Positions 43,186 to 52,142 of a stretch of 64,000 nt of DNA are shown here, piece after piece. The number at the start of each line of letters is the position of its first letter. The stretch's first letter is position 1. The position numbers were made by a program, and so were the translations under genes. The stretch is from Paenarthrobacter sp. A20 (GTDB taxonomy: Bacteria > Actinomycetota > Actinomycetes > Actinomycetales > Micrococcaceae). The DNA lies in assembly GCF_024168825.1 (NCBI RefSeq), contig NZ_JALJWH010000001.1:1860001-1924000 (forward strand). Direction: 5' to 3'. The notes beneath the pieces are model-generated. The model was not told the origin of the DNA and did not search any database. It saw only the letters and a list, made by a program, of their open reading frames with translations.

Positions 43186-44370
43186 ATGAGCCTTTCCGAT
43201 CAGCACGCCGCCGACTTGTCTCCGGAAACCGTCGTGGTTGCGGCTGGCCGCCCCGAGCGGGCCCACGATGAGCCGGTGAATCCGCCCATCGTCTTGTCCT
43301 CCACATACTTCGGAACCGGTGCGCTGGGTGAGGGAGACCGCGGCTACGGACGCTATGCAAACCCCACGTGGGATCCGTTCGAGGACGCGCTGGCCAAGCT
43401 GGAGGGCGCCACCCTCCCGGGGCTGCTCTACGCATCGGGTCTCGCGGCAGTCAGTTCGGCCCTCTCCCTGGTACCTGCCGGTGGCGTCGTCGTGATGCCG
43501 TCCCACAGCTATGCGGGTTCGCTTGTGATGGCAACGGAACTGGCAGAGAAGGGCTTCCTGGAACTGCGCACGGTGGACATCACGGACACCGATGCCGTGA
43601 AATCGCTCATCAGCCCTGAAAGCGGCAAGCAGGCGGACCTCCTCTGGCTGGAAAGCCCCACCAACCCAATGCTCGGTATCGCCGATATCCGCGCGCTCAC
43701 CGATGCCGCCCACGCCGTGGGAGCCATCGTGGTCACGGACAACACGTTCTCCACGCCGTTGGTGCAGCAGCCGCTCAGCCTGGGATCCGACGTCGTGCTC
43801 CACTCGGTGACCAAATACCTGGCCGGACATTCGGACGTCGTTTTGGGCGCCCTCGTCACGTCCAACCCGGAGCTGCGCGCCACCCTTCTTCATCACCGGA
43901 TCATCCACGGTGGAATCGCCGGCCCGTTCGAAGCCTGGCTGGCACTGCGTGGCCTCCGCACGCTGGCGCTTCGGATTGAACGTTCGCAGGCTTCGGCCGC
44001 GACGCTCGCAGAACGCCTCAGCACCCACCCGCGCGTCGAAACCATCCGCTACCCGGGCCTCCCCACAGATCCCGGGCACGAGCGCGCCAAGGTCCAGATG
44101 AAGGGCTTCGGCTCCATCCTCTGCATCCAGATCACAGGCGACGAGCACCGCAGTGGTGCCGACGCCGCCGACGAGCTGGTCCGTGCGCTGGAGCTGTGGC
44201 TTCCGGCCACGTCGCTTGGCGGGGTGGAGTCCCTGATTGAGCGCCGACGCCGGCACACTGCCGAGCCGCTCAGCGTTCCGGAGAACCTGGTCCGCTTGAG
44301 CGTCGGAATCGAGAACGTAGAAGACCTCTGGTCCGACCTTGAGCAAGCGCTGAAGTCGCTGGACGGCTAG
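43186..44370 (+). CDS. Trans-sulfuration PLP enzyme (cystathionine gamma-synthase-like)
   Basis: A 394-residue Cys/Met-metabolism PLP enzyme. YGRYANPTWDPFEDALAKLEG is the cofactor/substrate loop, ESPTNPMLGI and VVTDNTFSTP the cofactor-binding strands, and SVTKYLAGHSDVVLGA contains the Schiff-base Lys (about 208). LRTLALRIERSQ and SLGGVESLIERR are family hallmarks. Synthase, lyase or sulfhydrylase activity cannot be separated by sight. It is followed 10 bases later by a DUF2516 gene. Confidence 0.85.
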   Translation: MSLSDQHAADLSPETVVVAAGRPERAHDEPVNPPIVLSSTYFGTGALGEGDRGYGRYANPTWDPFEDALAKLEGATLPGLLYASGLAAVSSALSLVPAGGVVVMPSHSYAGSLVMATELAEKGFLELRTVDITDTDAVKSLISPESGKQADLLWLESPTNPMLGIADIRALTDAAHAVGAIVVTDNTFSTPLVQQPLSLGSDVVLHSVTKYLAGHSDVVLGALVTSNPELRATLLHHRIIHGGIAGPFEAWLALRGLRTLALRIERSQASAATLAERLSTHPRVETIRYPGLPTDPGHERAKVQMKGFGSILCIQITGDEHRSGADAADELVRALELWLPATSLGGVESLIERRRRHTAEPLSVPENLVRLSVGIENVEDLWSDLEQALKSLDG

Positions 44371-44380
44371 GCTAAAGGGC

Positions 44381-44722
44381 GTGGACGGAAAACTCTTGAT
44401 TGCCTACGTCACCAACGGGGTCTACTTCATCCTCGGCTTGGTGGCCCTCGCCCTGGAAGTGTGGGCCTTCGCGGACTGCCTGCGCCACCGGCCGACGCTC
44501 TTCGTGGCTGCCTCCAAGCGGACCAAGACGTTCTGGACCGCCCTCACCGGCGTCGCTTTTGCGATCGGCGCCCTGACGGTCTTCACCGGCGGAAGCGGCC
44601 TGGGCCTCTTCGGCATCGCCGCCGTCACTGCGGCGTGCGTGTACCTTGCCGATGTCCGTCCAGCCCTGCGTGAAGCAGGCAGCGGCGGCAACCGCAACGT
44701 CGGCCCGTACGGCCCCTGGTAA
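44381..44722 (+). CDS. DUF2516 family membrane protein
   Basis: A 113-residue protein with three or four hydrophobic segments (YVTNGVYFILGLVALALEVWAFADC; FWTALTGVAFAIGALTVFTGG; LGLFGIAAVTAACVYLADV) and a C-terminal NVGPYGPW tail, the DUF2516 pattern of actinobacteria. It starts at GTG 44381, 10 bases after the PLP enzyme, and is probably co-transcribed. No function is known. Confidence 0.85.
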   Translation: MDGKLLIAYVTNGVYFILGLVALALEVWAFADCLRHRPTLFVAASKRTKTFWTALTGVAFAIGALTVFTGGSGLGLFGIAAVTAACVYLADVRPALREAGSGGNRNVGPYGPW

Positions 44723-44735
44723 AAGGCGTTACTGG

Positions 44736-45578
44736 TCAATCCGGCCGCTGCTGAGGCGCCACGGCGTCCCACGCCACGGTCAGTTCACCGAGGCGCCACC
44801 GCGAGGGGCCATCCTGCAGTGGCCACCCGGCGTCGCGCAATGAACGGCACATTCCGGTCCATCGCTGCCGGTTTCCGAAGGACGCCAACGGCGCCGCCTC
44901 CAGCCATGCCTTATCCATGGCCTGCAAGAACGCGTGGATGGCTTCACCGGGCACGTTCCGGTGGATCAGGGCTTTCGGCAACCGCTCAGCAACGTCCGAC
45001 GGCAGCTCAAAACTGCCAAACCGGACAGAAAAGCTCAGGCTCAACGGTCGCTCGGAATCCAGCGCCACCCACGTGACGCGGCGGCCAATCTCGTCGCACG
45101 TGCCGTCGATGAACAGCCCGCCCGGAGCAAGCCGCGACTGCACCAGGCTCCAGATTCCGGCAACGTCAGCTTCCTCGTATTGCCGCAGTACGTTGAAGGC
45201 GCGGACCAGAACGGGCTTTCCGGGCACCGGGACTTCGAATCCGCCCACATGGAAGCTCAGCCCTGGCCGCTCCAGGGGCTTCGCTGTCCGGACGCGCTCC
45301 GGTTCAATCTCGATCCCGCAGACCCGGACATCCGGTCTGACGGCCTGCAGCCGTTCAAAAAGTTCGACGGCGGTAGTCGGCGAAGCGCCATAGCCCAGGT
45401 CCACCACCAGGGGCTCGACGGCGGCGCGAAGCCGCCAGGCTTGCGGCCCGGCAAGCCAGCGGTCCAGGCGGCGCATGCGGTTGGGATTGGTCGTGCCGCG
45501 GGTGATATTCCCAACGGGCTTTCCGCCCCGACTTCGGGGAGAGCCCACCCGTTCCGCTTTTTGCACCACGGCCCCCAC
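44736..45578 (-). CDS. SAM-dependent methyltransferase-like protein
   Basis: A class I methyltransferase fold of about 280 residues: [20 protein letters not shown] is motif [12 protein letters not shown] the acidic ribose-binding turn and [15 protein letters not shown] a later strand. The substrate is unknown. The start is uncertain: GTG 45578 (given), or GTG 45569/45566, which lie nearer to a GGGGG Shine-Dalgarno. It is divergent from gpmA across about 60 bases. Confidence 0.78.
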   Translation of the reverse strand: MGAVVQKAERVGSPRSRGGKPVGNITRGTTNPNRMRRLDRWLAGPQAWRLRAAVEPLVVDLGYGASPTTAVELFERLQAVRPDVRVCGIEIEPERVRTAKPLERPGLSFHVGGFEVPVPGKPVLVRAFNVLRQYEEADVAGIWSLVQSRLAPGGLFIDGTCDEIGRRVTWVALDSERPLSLSFSVRFGSFELPSDVAERLPKALIHRNVPGEAIHAFLQAMDKAWLEAAPLASFGNRQRWTGMCRSLRDAGWPLQDGPSRWRLGELTVAWDAVAPQQRPD

Positions 45579-45639
45579 TTTATCTCGCGCGGCCGTAATG
45601 CCCGGCAGGCAATGGAGCTGCTCAGCTAGGATGAAAACC

Positions 45640-46386
45640 ATGACTTACAAGCTGATTCTGCTGCGCCACGGCCACAGCGACTGGAACGCCAAGAACCTGT
45701 TCACCGGTTGGGTGGACGTTGACCTGAACGACCAAGGCCGCGAAGAAGCAGTGCGCGGTGGGGAACTCCTGGTTGAGAACAACATCCTCCCGGACGTCCT
45801 TTACACCTCGCTCCTGAAGCGTGCCATCAACACCGCCAACATGGCACTGGACAAGGCCAACCGCGGCTGGATCCCGGTCAAGCGCGACTGGCGCCTCAAC
45901 GAGCGCCACTACGGCGCACTGCAGGGCAAGGACAAGGCCCAGACCCTCGCCGAGTTCGGTGAAGAGCAGTTCATGGAATGGCGCCGCAGCTACGACACCC
46001 CGCCGCCGCCCCTGTCCGACGACAGCGAATTTTCCCAGGCACACGATGTCCGCTACGCGGATCTCGGCGACGCCCTGCCGCGCACTGAATGCCTCAAGGA
46101 CGTCCTGGTCCGTCTCCTTCCCTACTGGGAATCGGACATCAAGGAAGACCTGAAGGCCGGCAAGACCGTCTTGGTCACGGCACACGGCAACTCCCTGCGC
46201 GCGCTGGTCAAGCACCTTGATGGCATCAGCGACGACGCCATTGCTTCGCTGAACATCCCCACGGGTATCCCGCTGGTGTACGAGCTGGACGAGGACTTCC
46301 AGCCGATCAACCCGGGCGGTACGTACCTGGATCCCGAAGCAGCAGCCCAGGCCATCCTCGCGGTAGCCAACCAGGGCAAAAAATGA
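45640..46386 (+). CDS. gpmA: 2,3-bisphosphoglycerate-dependent phosphoglycerate mutase
   Basis: A glycolytic/gluconeogenic enzyme interconverting 3- and 2-phosphoglycerate. Its 248 residues are the normal length. The phosphohistidine is His10 in [20 protein letters not shown] and [17 protein letters not shown] complete the active site. TAGGA precedes the ATG at 45640, with an in-frame ATG at 45631 as alternative. A very strong bidirectional terminator follows. Confidence 0.96.
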   Translation: MTYKLILLRHGHSDWNAKNLFTGWVDVDLNDQGREEAVRGGELLVENNILPDVLYTSLLKRAINTANMALDKANRGWIPVKRDWRLNERHYGALQGKDKAQTLAEFGEEQFMEWRRSYDTPPPPLSDDSEFSQAHDVRYADLGDALPRTECLKDVLVRLLPYWESDIKEDLKAGKTVLVTAHGNSLRALVKHLDGISDDAIASLNIPTGIPLVYELDEDFQPINPGGTYLDPEAAAQAILAVANQGKK

Positions 46387-46401
46387 CGCGTTAGTGAAAA
46401 C

Positions 46402-46444
46402 TACGACGGCGGCCGGTCACCTCAGGTGACCGGCCGCCGTCGTA
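46402..46444. terminator. Bidirectional terminator between gpmA and phoU
   Basis: A 20-bp perfect inverted repeat (46402-46421 with 46425-46444) around a TCA loop, flanked by AAAAC and TTAAT, between two convergent genes. The arms include the ACGACGGCGGCC block seen at 258 and 2624. Confidence 0.88.
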
Positions 46445-46459
46445 CTTAATGCGCTGAGG

Positions 46460-47113
46460 CTAGAAGCCTTCGGGCTGCCATTCGCCCGTCACCAGGTAGG
46501 TGACCTTTCGGGCAACCGAGACGCCGTGGTCGGCGAAGCGCTCGAAGTAGCGGCTGGCCAGGGCCACGTCCACGGTGGTGGACGGGCTCTCGCTCCACTC
46601 AGGGGAGGCGATCGCCTTGAAGACGCTGAGGTGGAGGTCGTCCACGGCGATGTTGATCTTCAGGATGTCGCGGGCAACCTCAAGGTCGCGGGTCTCGAGA
46701 AGCTCGATGACCTTGGCCGTGATTTCGATGTCGTGCTGGGCCATGGCCTTGAAGGTCTGGGTCAGCGAAGCGGGGATAACGGTGGCCGGGTAGCGCAGGC
46801 GCGCCAGCTGGGCCACGTGGCGGGCGAGATCACCCATGCGTTCCAGCGATGCACTCATGCGCAGCGAACCCACAATCATGCGGAGGTCGCTAGCGACAGG
46901 GCCCTGCAAAGCAAGGATGTCGATGGCACGCTCGTCGAGGCTGTTCTGCAGGAAGTCGATGCGGGCATCTGCCGCGATGACGTCCTGGGCAAGATCCACG
47001 TCGGCGCCTTCGAAGGAAGTAGTAGCCTTCGTGATCGCTTCGTGAACCAGCTTGGAGATCTCGATGAGGTCGTCACCTACCTGGGTGAGCTCCTCCTGAA
47101 AAACCTTGCGCAC
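46460..47113 (-). CDS. phoU: PhoU phosphate-signalling regulator
   Basis: A 217-residue protein of two three-helix bundles that links the Pst phosphate transporter to the SenX3-RegX3 kinase. The repeated E/D-x3-D metal-binding helices are seen at DARIDFLQNSLDERAIDIL and AVDDLHLSVFKAI; SASLERMGDLARHVAQLARL and SRYFERFADHGVSVARKVTYL are the matching family motifs in the two halves. The GTG at 47113 (VRKVFQEEL) is preceded by AGGA. It faces away from senX3-regX3; the shared 190-base gap holds a PHO-box array. Confidence 0.93.
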   Translation of the reverse strand: MRKVFQEELTQVGDDLIEISKLVHEAITKATTSFEGADVDLAQDVIAADARIDFLQNSLDERAIDILALQGPVASDLRMIVGSLRMSASLERMGDLARHVAQLARLRYPATVIPASLTQTFKAMAQHDIEITAKVIELLETRDLEVARDILKINIAVDDLHLSVFKAIASPEWSESPSTTVDVALASRYFERFADHGVSVARKVTYLVTGEWQPEGF

Positions 47114-47204
47114 TAAGGCGTCCTTTCCTTGGAAATCCCGTTCCCATGGTGGGGGTCGGATTTCAAAACCATTGGCAGTCCAACCAGTAACTGTGTCAGG
47201 ACCC

Positions 47205-47244
47205 AGTGAACTGTTCGGCACCTTTAGATGAACGTTAGTTGAAC
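47205..47244 (-). promoter_or_regulatory. PHO-box array (RegX3/PhoP-type) between phoU and senX3
   Basis: On the minus strand GTTCAAC (47238-47244) and GTTCATC (47227-47233) are direct repeats with a 4-base spacer, the geometry of actinobacterial PHO boxes (GTTCACC-N4-GTTCACC). A third unit, GTTCACT (47205-47211), lies two periods further on in the same 11-bp phase; the intervening unit is degenerate. RegX3, encoded next door, is the probable binder, giving autoregulation and control of phoU. Confidence 0.65.
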
Positions 47245-47303
47245 CGTCCCCGTTTAGCGCCGGATCAATGCTTGGCCGTGTTTCCACAGCATAAGCTGGA
47301 CAC

Positions 47304-48617
47304 GTGGATCCATTGCTCATAGGTGTCGTCGCAGGCCTCGTCGGTCTGTCGTTGGGCGTCTTTGGCATGCTCGCGTTCAAGATCAGCGAGCGGCAACGCA
47401 GCATTGTTGACCTGGACGTTACTGAACCCCTGCTCCCCGAGGGGGCAGCGGAAGTGCTGGCCGTGGTCGGGCGTGCGTTTGTTGTTGTGGACGCGATCGA
47501 CGGCGTGGTCCGCGCCAGTCCGGCAGCTTACGCCTATGGCCTCGTCCGCGGGCACACCGTGGTTCATAAGCAGCTCCTGGACATGACAGCGAAGGTCCGC
47601 CGCGACGGCGTGATCCTGGAGGAGCAATACGAGCTCCCTCGTGGGCCGCTGGGCAAGGGCACCATTGTGGTCCAGGTCCGGGCAGCCATGCTCGGCTGGG
47701 AATACATCCTGCTCCTGGCGGACGACCGCACCGAGATCACCCGCACCGAGGAGATCCGCAACGACTTCGTGGCCAACGTCTCCCACGAGCTCAAAACCCC
47801 TGTGGGCGCCATCTCGCTCCTGGCAGAGGCCTTGGAAGCCTCTCCCGATGACGAGGAAGCAGTGCGCCGGTTTGCCAAGCGCATGCACAAGGAGTCCGGC
47901 CGGCTCGCAGCCCTGGTTCAGGACATCATTGAACTTTCCCGCCTGCAGGGTGCCAATGTCGCCCAGCAGGGGCACTCCGTGGACATCAACACCGTGATCA
48001 CGGAGGCAGTTGATCGTTCACAGCTGCCGGCGGAGAGCAAGAACATTCACATCGTGGTGGGCGGACACTCCGAGTCGCTGGTGTTCGGCGACCGGGACTT
48101 GCTGGTCACCGCACTGCGAAACCTGATCGACAACGCCATCCGCTATTCACCGGAAAACACCCGGGTTGGCGTCGGCCTCCGAACAAGGGAAGGCGTCGTC
48201 GCCATCTCCGTCACGGACCAGGGCGAGGGGCTGACTCCCGAGGACCAGGAACGGGTGTTCGAGCGCTTCTATCGCGTTGACGCTGCACGTTCCCGGCACA
48301 CGGGCGGAACCGGCCTTGGCTTGAGCATCGTCAAGCACGTTGTCTCCAACCACGGCGGCGAGGTGACCGTATGGTCCCAGCCCGGCCAGGGGTCCACGTT
48401 CACCATCCGCTTGCCGGAGATGGAAGGCCAGGATGACGACGCCGGTGGTCCGGCTCCCGCTGCCACAGCGGTTCCGTCCACCGGACTTCCGGCGGAACCT
48501 GCCGCCGTCGAGCCCCACCACGCGAGCCAACAACCTCAGCATGCGGGACAACAACCTCGTATCCCGAGCCAACAAGGGGGCGCCAACGGCGCCCAAGAGC
48601 AAGGAGCCAGCGCTTGA
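47304..48617 (+). CDS. senX3: SenX3 phosphate-sensing histidine kinase
   Basis: A 437-residue membrane kinase. An N-terminal hydrophobic stretch (about 4-26) is followed by a PAS-like domain (about 48-148), an H box NDFVANVSHELKTP with His161, and an ATPase domain with NLIDNAIRYSP (N box), DQGEG (G1) and HTGGTGLGLSIVKH (G2). The last 60 residues are a Gln/Pro/Ala-rich tail (HASQQPQHAGQQPR) of unknown use. GTG 47304 is the start. It overlaps regX3 by 4 bases. Confidence 0.94.
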   Translation: MDPLLIGVVAGLVGLSLGVFGMLAFKISERQRSIVDLDVTEPLLPEGAAEVLAVVGRAFVVVDAIDGVVRASPAAYAYGLVRGHTVVHKQLLDMTAKVRRDGVILEEQYELPRGPLGKGTIVVQVRAAMLGWEYILLLADDRTEITRTEEIRNDFVANVSHELKTPVGAISLLAEALEASPDDEEAVRRFAKRMHKESGRLAALVQDIIELSRLQGANVAQQGHSVDINTVITEAVDRSQLPAESKNIHIVVGGHSESLVFGDRDLLVTALRNLIDNAIRYSPENTRVGVGLRTREGVVAISVTDQGEGLTPEDQERVFERFYRVDAARSRHTGGTGLGLSIVKHVVSNHGGEVTVWSQPGQGSTFTIRLPEMEGQDDDAGGPAPAATAVPSTGLPAEPAAVEPHHASQQPQHAGQQPRIPSQQGGANGAQEQGASA

Positions 48618-49294
48618 GCCGGATTTTGATTGTGGAGGACGAAGAGTCCTTCAGCGACCCCCTGTCCTATCTCTTGGGCAAGGAAGGGTTCGACGTCGAG
48701 GTAGTAGACAACGGCAGTGACGCCTTGGTGGAGTTTGACCGCAACGGTGCCGACCTGGTTCTGCTGGACCTCCAGCTGCCGGGAACGCCGGGAACGGAAG
48801 TGTGCCGGCAGTTGCGCCAGCGCTCCAGCGTGCCTGTGATCATGCTGACCGCCAAGGACTCGGAAATCGACAAGGTGGTGGGCCTGGAGTTGGGTGCCGA
48901 CGACTACGTCACCAAGCCCTATTCGTCCCGGGAACTCGTAGCCCGCGTCCGTGCTGTCCTCCGCCGCCAGGGCGAGCCAGAGGAACTCATTACGTCAACT
49001 GTGCAGGCCGGGCCGGTCCGCATGGACATCGAACGCCACGTGGTGAGCGTCAACGGCGAGCAGGTGTCCCTGCCGTTGAAGGAGTTCGAACTTCTGGAGA
49101 TGCTGCTCCGAAACTCAGGCCGCGTCCTGACCCGGGGGCAGCTCATCGATCGCGTATGGGGCTCTGACTATGTCGGCGACACCAAAACGCTGGACGTCCA
49201 CGTCAAGCGCCTCCGCAGCAAGATCGAGCCCGATCCCTCCGCTCCGCGTTACCTGGTGACGGTGCGCGGGCTGGGCTACAAGTTCGAGCCGTAA
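48614..49294 (+). CDS. regX3: RegX3 response regulator
   Basis: A 226-residue OmpR/PhoB-type regulator activating phosphate-starvation genes. The receiver has the acidic pair ED at 8-9, the phosphoacceptor Asp52 in LVLLDLQLPG, and Lys in TKPYSSRELVARV. The winged-helix domain (about 128-226) contains LPLKEFELLEMLLRNSGRVLTR and TLDVHVKRLRSKIE. The start is a TTG inside the senX3 stop region, so translation is coupled. A perfect bidirectional terminator follows. Confidence 0.95.
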   Translation: MSRILIVEDEESFSDPLSYLLGKEGFDVEVVDNGSDALVEFDRNGADLVLLDLQLPGTPGTEVCRQLRQRSSVPVIMLTAKDSEIDKVVGLELGADDYVTKPYSSRELVARVRAVLRRQGEPEELITSTVQAGPVRMDIERHVVSVNGEQVSLPLKEFELLEMLLRNSGRVLTRGQLIDRVWGSDYVGDTKTLDVHVKRLRSKIEPDPSAPRYLVTVRGLGYKFEP

Positions 49295-49311
49295 AGCCAA
49301 AAGGCAACAAC

Positions 49312-49351
49312 AAAGGAAGGGCCCAGTTCACGTGAACTGGGCCCTTCCTTT
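49312..49351. terminator. Bidirectional terminator between regX3 and the lpqE-like gene
   Basis: A perfect 20+20-base palindrome without a spacer (arms AAAGGAAGGGCCCAGTTCAC) followed by TGTTATAT. It separates two convergent genes. Confidence 0.88.
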
Positions 49352-49378
49352 GTTATATGGCTTGTAGCGTGCTGCCTG

Positions 49379-49936
49379 CTAGTGTCCGGCTGCTGCGGAC
49401 TCCGTGGGAGTCGCAGAGGACGTCGACGTCGACGTTGCTGTCGGGGTCGGCGTGGAGGGCAGGTACTTGGCGTACTCGGGGAGCGTGCCATCAACCACCG
49501 GTACGTTGACCGTAGCGGAGTCAGATCCACTACGGATGGTGATCGGGGTCAGGCCACCAGGGATAACGCCTGCGGTGCTGAGGATCGCAGCATCAGTGGT
49601 GTCGTTCAGGTACGTCTCAGAATTGGCTTTGACCGGAATCTCGGTCTGGGACCCGTTGGCACCGCTCATGGTGAGGGTGGCGTCGCTGCTGGACTGGTTG
49701 AACACAGCACCTATGACACGACCAGGCTCGTTCTCGCCCGAGGCAACAATCAGGATGTTGCGCAACTGCAGGGGACCAAGATCAGCTTTGATCCCGTCCG
49801 ATGCCGAGTACTGGTGGGTAGTCTGCTGGGCGTTGACGAAACCACAGCCGGTGACGGACAGAAGACCGACGCCGATTGCAGCCGCCGCAATTGCCAGCTT
49901 GCCGCGCTGGACAGGGTTCATCGCAGTATTGCGCAC
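49379..49936 (-). CDS. LpqE-like lipoprotein
   Basis: A 185-residue lipoprotein: lipobox LLSVTGC (Cys about 31), then a beta-rich domain (GPLQLRNILIVASGENEPGRVIGAVFNQSSSDATLTM) and a C-terminal Thr/Ser/Pro-rich tail. In Mycobacterium LpqE is divergent from carD-ispD-ispF, exactly as here, which supports the assignment; LpqE and relatives have been linked to copper-chaperone-like folds, but no metal ligands are evident. GTG 49936 follows GAGGAG. The symbol is withheld because the match rests mainly on synteny and layout. Confidence 0.75.
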   Translation of the reverse strand: MRNTAMNPVQRGKLAIAAAAIGVGLLSVTGCGFVNAQQTTHQYSASDGIKADLGPLQLRNILIVASGENEPGRVIGAVFNQSSSDATLTMSGANGSQTEIPVKANSETYLNDTTDAAILSTAGVIPGGLTPITIRSGSDSATVNVPVVDGTLPEYAKYLPSTPTPTATSTSTSSATPTESAAAGH

Positions 49937-50179
49937 GACACCTACTCCTCAAGAGTCATTGGAACACTTTTCAGCCATAGCCTATCGGCAAACCCCCCAA
50001 AATAAGGATTCGGGAAGGCATTGTGGCGCAGCCAACCGAGAAGATCTGCGCGCCAGGTTGCTTGCTCGAAGCATCTTTCCCCGGTTTCGTCAAGAGGTTG
50101 GAGGAAGTCGTTTAAGGCCTTATTCCCTGTATTGGCGCGGCTGGAGGGCCCGTCCGATGCCAGTCGTATGCCTTAACCG

Positions 50180-50188
50180 TGATAGACT
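50180..50188 (+). promoter_or_regulatory. Extended -10 element of the carD promoter
   Basis: TGATAGACT contains an extended -10 (TG-N-TAGACT) 27 bases before the carD ATG. No strong -35 is visible at 17 bases upstream. Confidence 0.4.
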
Positions 50189-50214
50189 AATCTGCGGGAA
50201 AGGGGAAAGTCCAC

Positions 50215-50697
50215 ATGGTTTTTGAGGTCGGCGAGACAGTAGTTTACCCTCACCACGGTGCAGCAAAAATTGAGGAAATCAAGATGCGCACCATCAAGGG
50301 CGAAGAGAAGATGTATCTCAAGCTCAAGGTGGCTCAGGGTGATCTGACCATTGAAGTTCCAGCAGAGAACGTTGACCTTGTTGGGGTCCGGGACGTAGTG
50401 GGCAAAGAAGGCTTGGAGCACGTATTTGACGTTCTCCGCGCCGAGTTCACTGAAGAGCCTACCAACTGGTCACGTCGTTACAAGGCGAACCTGGAGAAGC
50501 TTGCTTCGGGCGATGTCATCAAGGTGGCGGAGGTCGTTCGCGATCTTTGGCGTCGTGATCACGATCGCGGCCTTTCCGCAGGCGAGAAGCGGATGCTGGC
50601 CAAGGCGCGGCAGATTCTGATTTCAGAACTGGCCCTGGCCGAGAAGACAGACGAAGAGAAGGCTGCAAGCGTTCTTGACGAGGTCTTGGCTTCCTAA
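50215..50697 (+). CDS. carD: CarD-family RNA polymerase-binding regulator
   Basis: A 160-residue transcription factor that binds the RNA polymerase beta subunit and stabilises open complexes, notably at rRNA promoters. The N-terminal RNAP-interaction domain ([22 protein letters not shown], about 1-55) and the helical C-terminal domain with the conserved Trp-rich region [20 protein letters not shown] are clear. GGGAAAGGGGAAAG precedes the ATG. A terminator follows before ispD, so carD is probably transcribed alone as well as by read-through. Confidence 0.95.
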   Translation: MVFEVGETVVYPHHGAAKIEEIKMRTIKGEEKMYLKLKVAQGDLTIEVPAENVDLVGVRDVVGKEGLEHVFDVLRAEFTEEPTNWSRRYKANLEKLASGDVIKVAEVVRDLWRRDHDRGLSAGEKRMLAKARQILISELALAEKTDEEKAASVLDEVLAS

Positions 50698-50705
50698 GAA
50701 TTGAG

Positions 50706-50741
50706 CCCCGGTGGTGCGAAAGCGCCGCCGGGTTTCTTTTT
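50706..50741 (+). terminator. Terminator of carD
   Basis: CCCGGTGGTGC pairs with GCGCCGCCGGG (G-T pairs included) around a GAAA loop, followed by TTTCTTTTT. Confidence 0.8.
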
Positions 50742-50758
50742 GCCCAAATACAGCCGGA

Positions 50759-50797
50759 GTTACTTGATCATCAAGTAACTTCAAGTACTTCCAAGTA
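50759..50797. promoter_or_regulatory. Palindrome plus 10-bp phased CAAGTA repeats upstream of ispD
   Basis: GTTACTTGAT-C-ATCAAGTAAC (50759-50779) is a perfect 10-1-10 palindrome. CAAGTA recurs at 50772, 50782 and 50792, each exactly 10 bases apart, so the boxes lie on one face of the helix. The array ends 11 bases before the ispD ATG and occupies the spot where the promoter or ribosome-binding site should be. Confidence 0.6.
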
Positions 50798-50808
50798 ATC
50801 TTGGGCCC

Positions 50809-51591
50809 ATGAGTACTCCTTCCAAGCGCGCCGTCACGGCCGTGATCGTGGTCGCCGCCGGTTCCGGTGAACGACTTGGCTACGGCATGCCCAAAGCCCA
50901 GGTTCCGCTCGGCGGCGAAGCCATCCTGATGCACGCTCTCCGCGGTGTTGTAGCGTCGGATGTCGCACGCCAGATCTGCATAGCCGTGCCCAAGGGCAAC
51001 ACCGAACTTCGCGAGCTGATCGCCGACTTCAGGATTGACCTGGTGGATGGCGGCCCGGAAATTTCAGTGGTCGACGGCGGTTCGTCCCGGGCGGATTCCG
51101 TCCGGGCTGCCTTGGCTGCCTTGGAAGACGGAACCGAATTCGTACTCGTCCACGATGCTGCCCGCGCGCTGGCCCCTGAGCGCGTGTTCCAACGCGTAGC
51201 CGACGCCCTGGCCTCCGGCGCGAAGGCAGTCATCCCCGCGATGCCGGTGGTGGACACCATCAAGACGGTCGCCGAGACCGCTGGCGCGGACTCCTCCATC
51301 GCCCCGGAGGTGGTTACCGGAACAGCGCCCCGCGAACACCTCAGGGCCGTCCAGACTCCTCAGGGCTTTGAACTGGCCACCCTGCGCCGGGCACACCAGG
51401 CTGCTGAGCTCTTCGACGACAAACAGGCCGCAGCCGTGACGGATGACGCCATGTTGGTGGAGCTTCTGGGCGTTCCGGTCCACGCTGTCCGCGGAGCCAG
51501 CCAGTCCCTCAAGATCACGACTCCGCTGGACCTCATCATTGCCGAGGGCCTTCTGGAAGGCCCGCTGGGTATCCGTTGGGTGGAGGGCTGA
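50809..51591 (+). CDS. ispD: 2-C-methyl-D-erythritol 4-phosphate cytidylyltransferase
   Basis: Third enzyme of the MEP isoprenoid pathway, joining MEP and CTP. The 260 residues show [25 protein letters not shown] (CTP-binding), [39 protein letters not shown] and [14 protein letters not shown], then TDDAMLVE, all canonical. The Shine-Dalgarno is poor because phased CAAGTA repeats occupy the upstream bases. ispF overlaps the stop by 1 base. Confidence 0.95.
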   Translation: MSTPSKRAVTAVIVVAAGSGERLGYGMPKAQVPLGGEAILMHALRGVVASDVARQICIAVPKGNTELRELIADFRIDLVDGGPEISVVDGGSSRADSVRAALAALEDGTEFVLVHDAARALAPERVFQRVADALASGAKAVIPAMPVVDTIKTVAETAGADSSIAPEVVTGTAPREHLRAVQTPQGFELATLRRAHQAAELFDDKQAAAVTDDAMLVELLGVPVHAVRGASQSLKITTPLDLIIAEGLLEGPLGIRWVEG

Positions 51592-52142
51592 TGACCCGGA
51601 ACATGGTCCTGCCCCGGACCGGCATCGGCGTCGACGTGCACGCGTTCGCCCCGGAAGGCGACCCCCAGCCGCTCTGGCTTGGCGGGCTTTTCTGGGAAGG
51701 TGAGCAAGGCCTTTCAGGGCATTCCGACGGCGATTGCGTCGCCCACGCAGCCGCGGACGCGCTGTTTTCGGCCTGCGGTATCGGTGACCTGGGCACCCAC
51801 TTCGGCACGGACCGCCCCGAGTTCGCTGGCGCCTCGGGGGTAAAGCTCCTTGGTGAAGCGGCCCGCATTGTGCGCGCTGCCGGCTTCGAGATCGGGAACG
51901 TTGCGGTGCAGTTCGTGGCCAACCGCCCCAAGTTCGGACCCCGGCGGGAAGAATCCCAGCGGGTTCTGACCGAAGCCGCAGGTGCTCCTGTCAGCGTTAC
52001 GGCAACCACCAGCGACGGTCTGGGCTTCACAGGCCGCGGGGAAGGAATTTCGGCTGTTGCCACGGCACTGGTGTACCCGGTCCGCGACCATGAGGCTACG
52101 ACGGCGGAGACGGGTCCCGCGAAAGGTGCGCCGCATGGATAA
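51591..52142 (+). CDS. ispF: 2-C-methyl-D-erythritol 2,4-cyclodiphosphate synthase
   Basis: Fifth step of the MEP pathway. The 183-residue protein has IGVDVHAF (metal Asp/His), [27 protein letters not shown] (third metal His), DLGTHFGTD and the [19 protein letters not shown] loop. A 20-residue C-terminal extension ([16 protein letters not shown]) goes beyond the usual end and overlaps the next gene. The ATG is formed by TGATG with the ispD stop, so translation is coupled. Confidence 0.95.
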   Translation: MTRNMVLPRTGIGVDVHAFAPEGDPQPLWLGGLFWEGEQGLSGHSDGDCVAHAAADALFSACGIGDLGTHFGTDRPEFAGASGVKLLGEAARIVRAAGFEIGNVAVQFVANRPKFGPRREESQRVLTEAAGAPVSVTATTSDGLGFTGRGEGISAVATALVYPVRDHEATTAETGPAKGAPHG

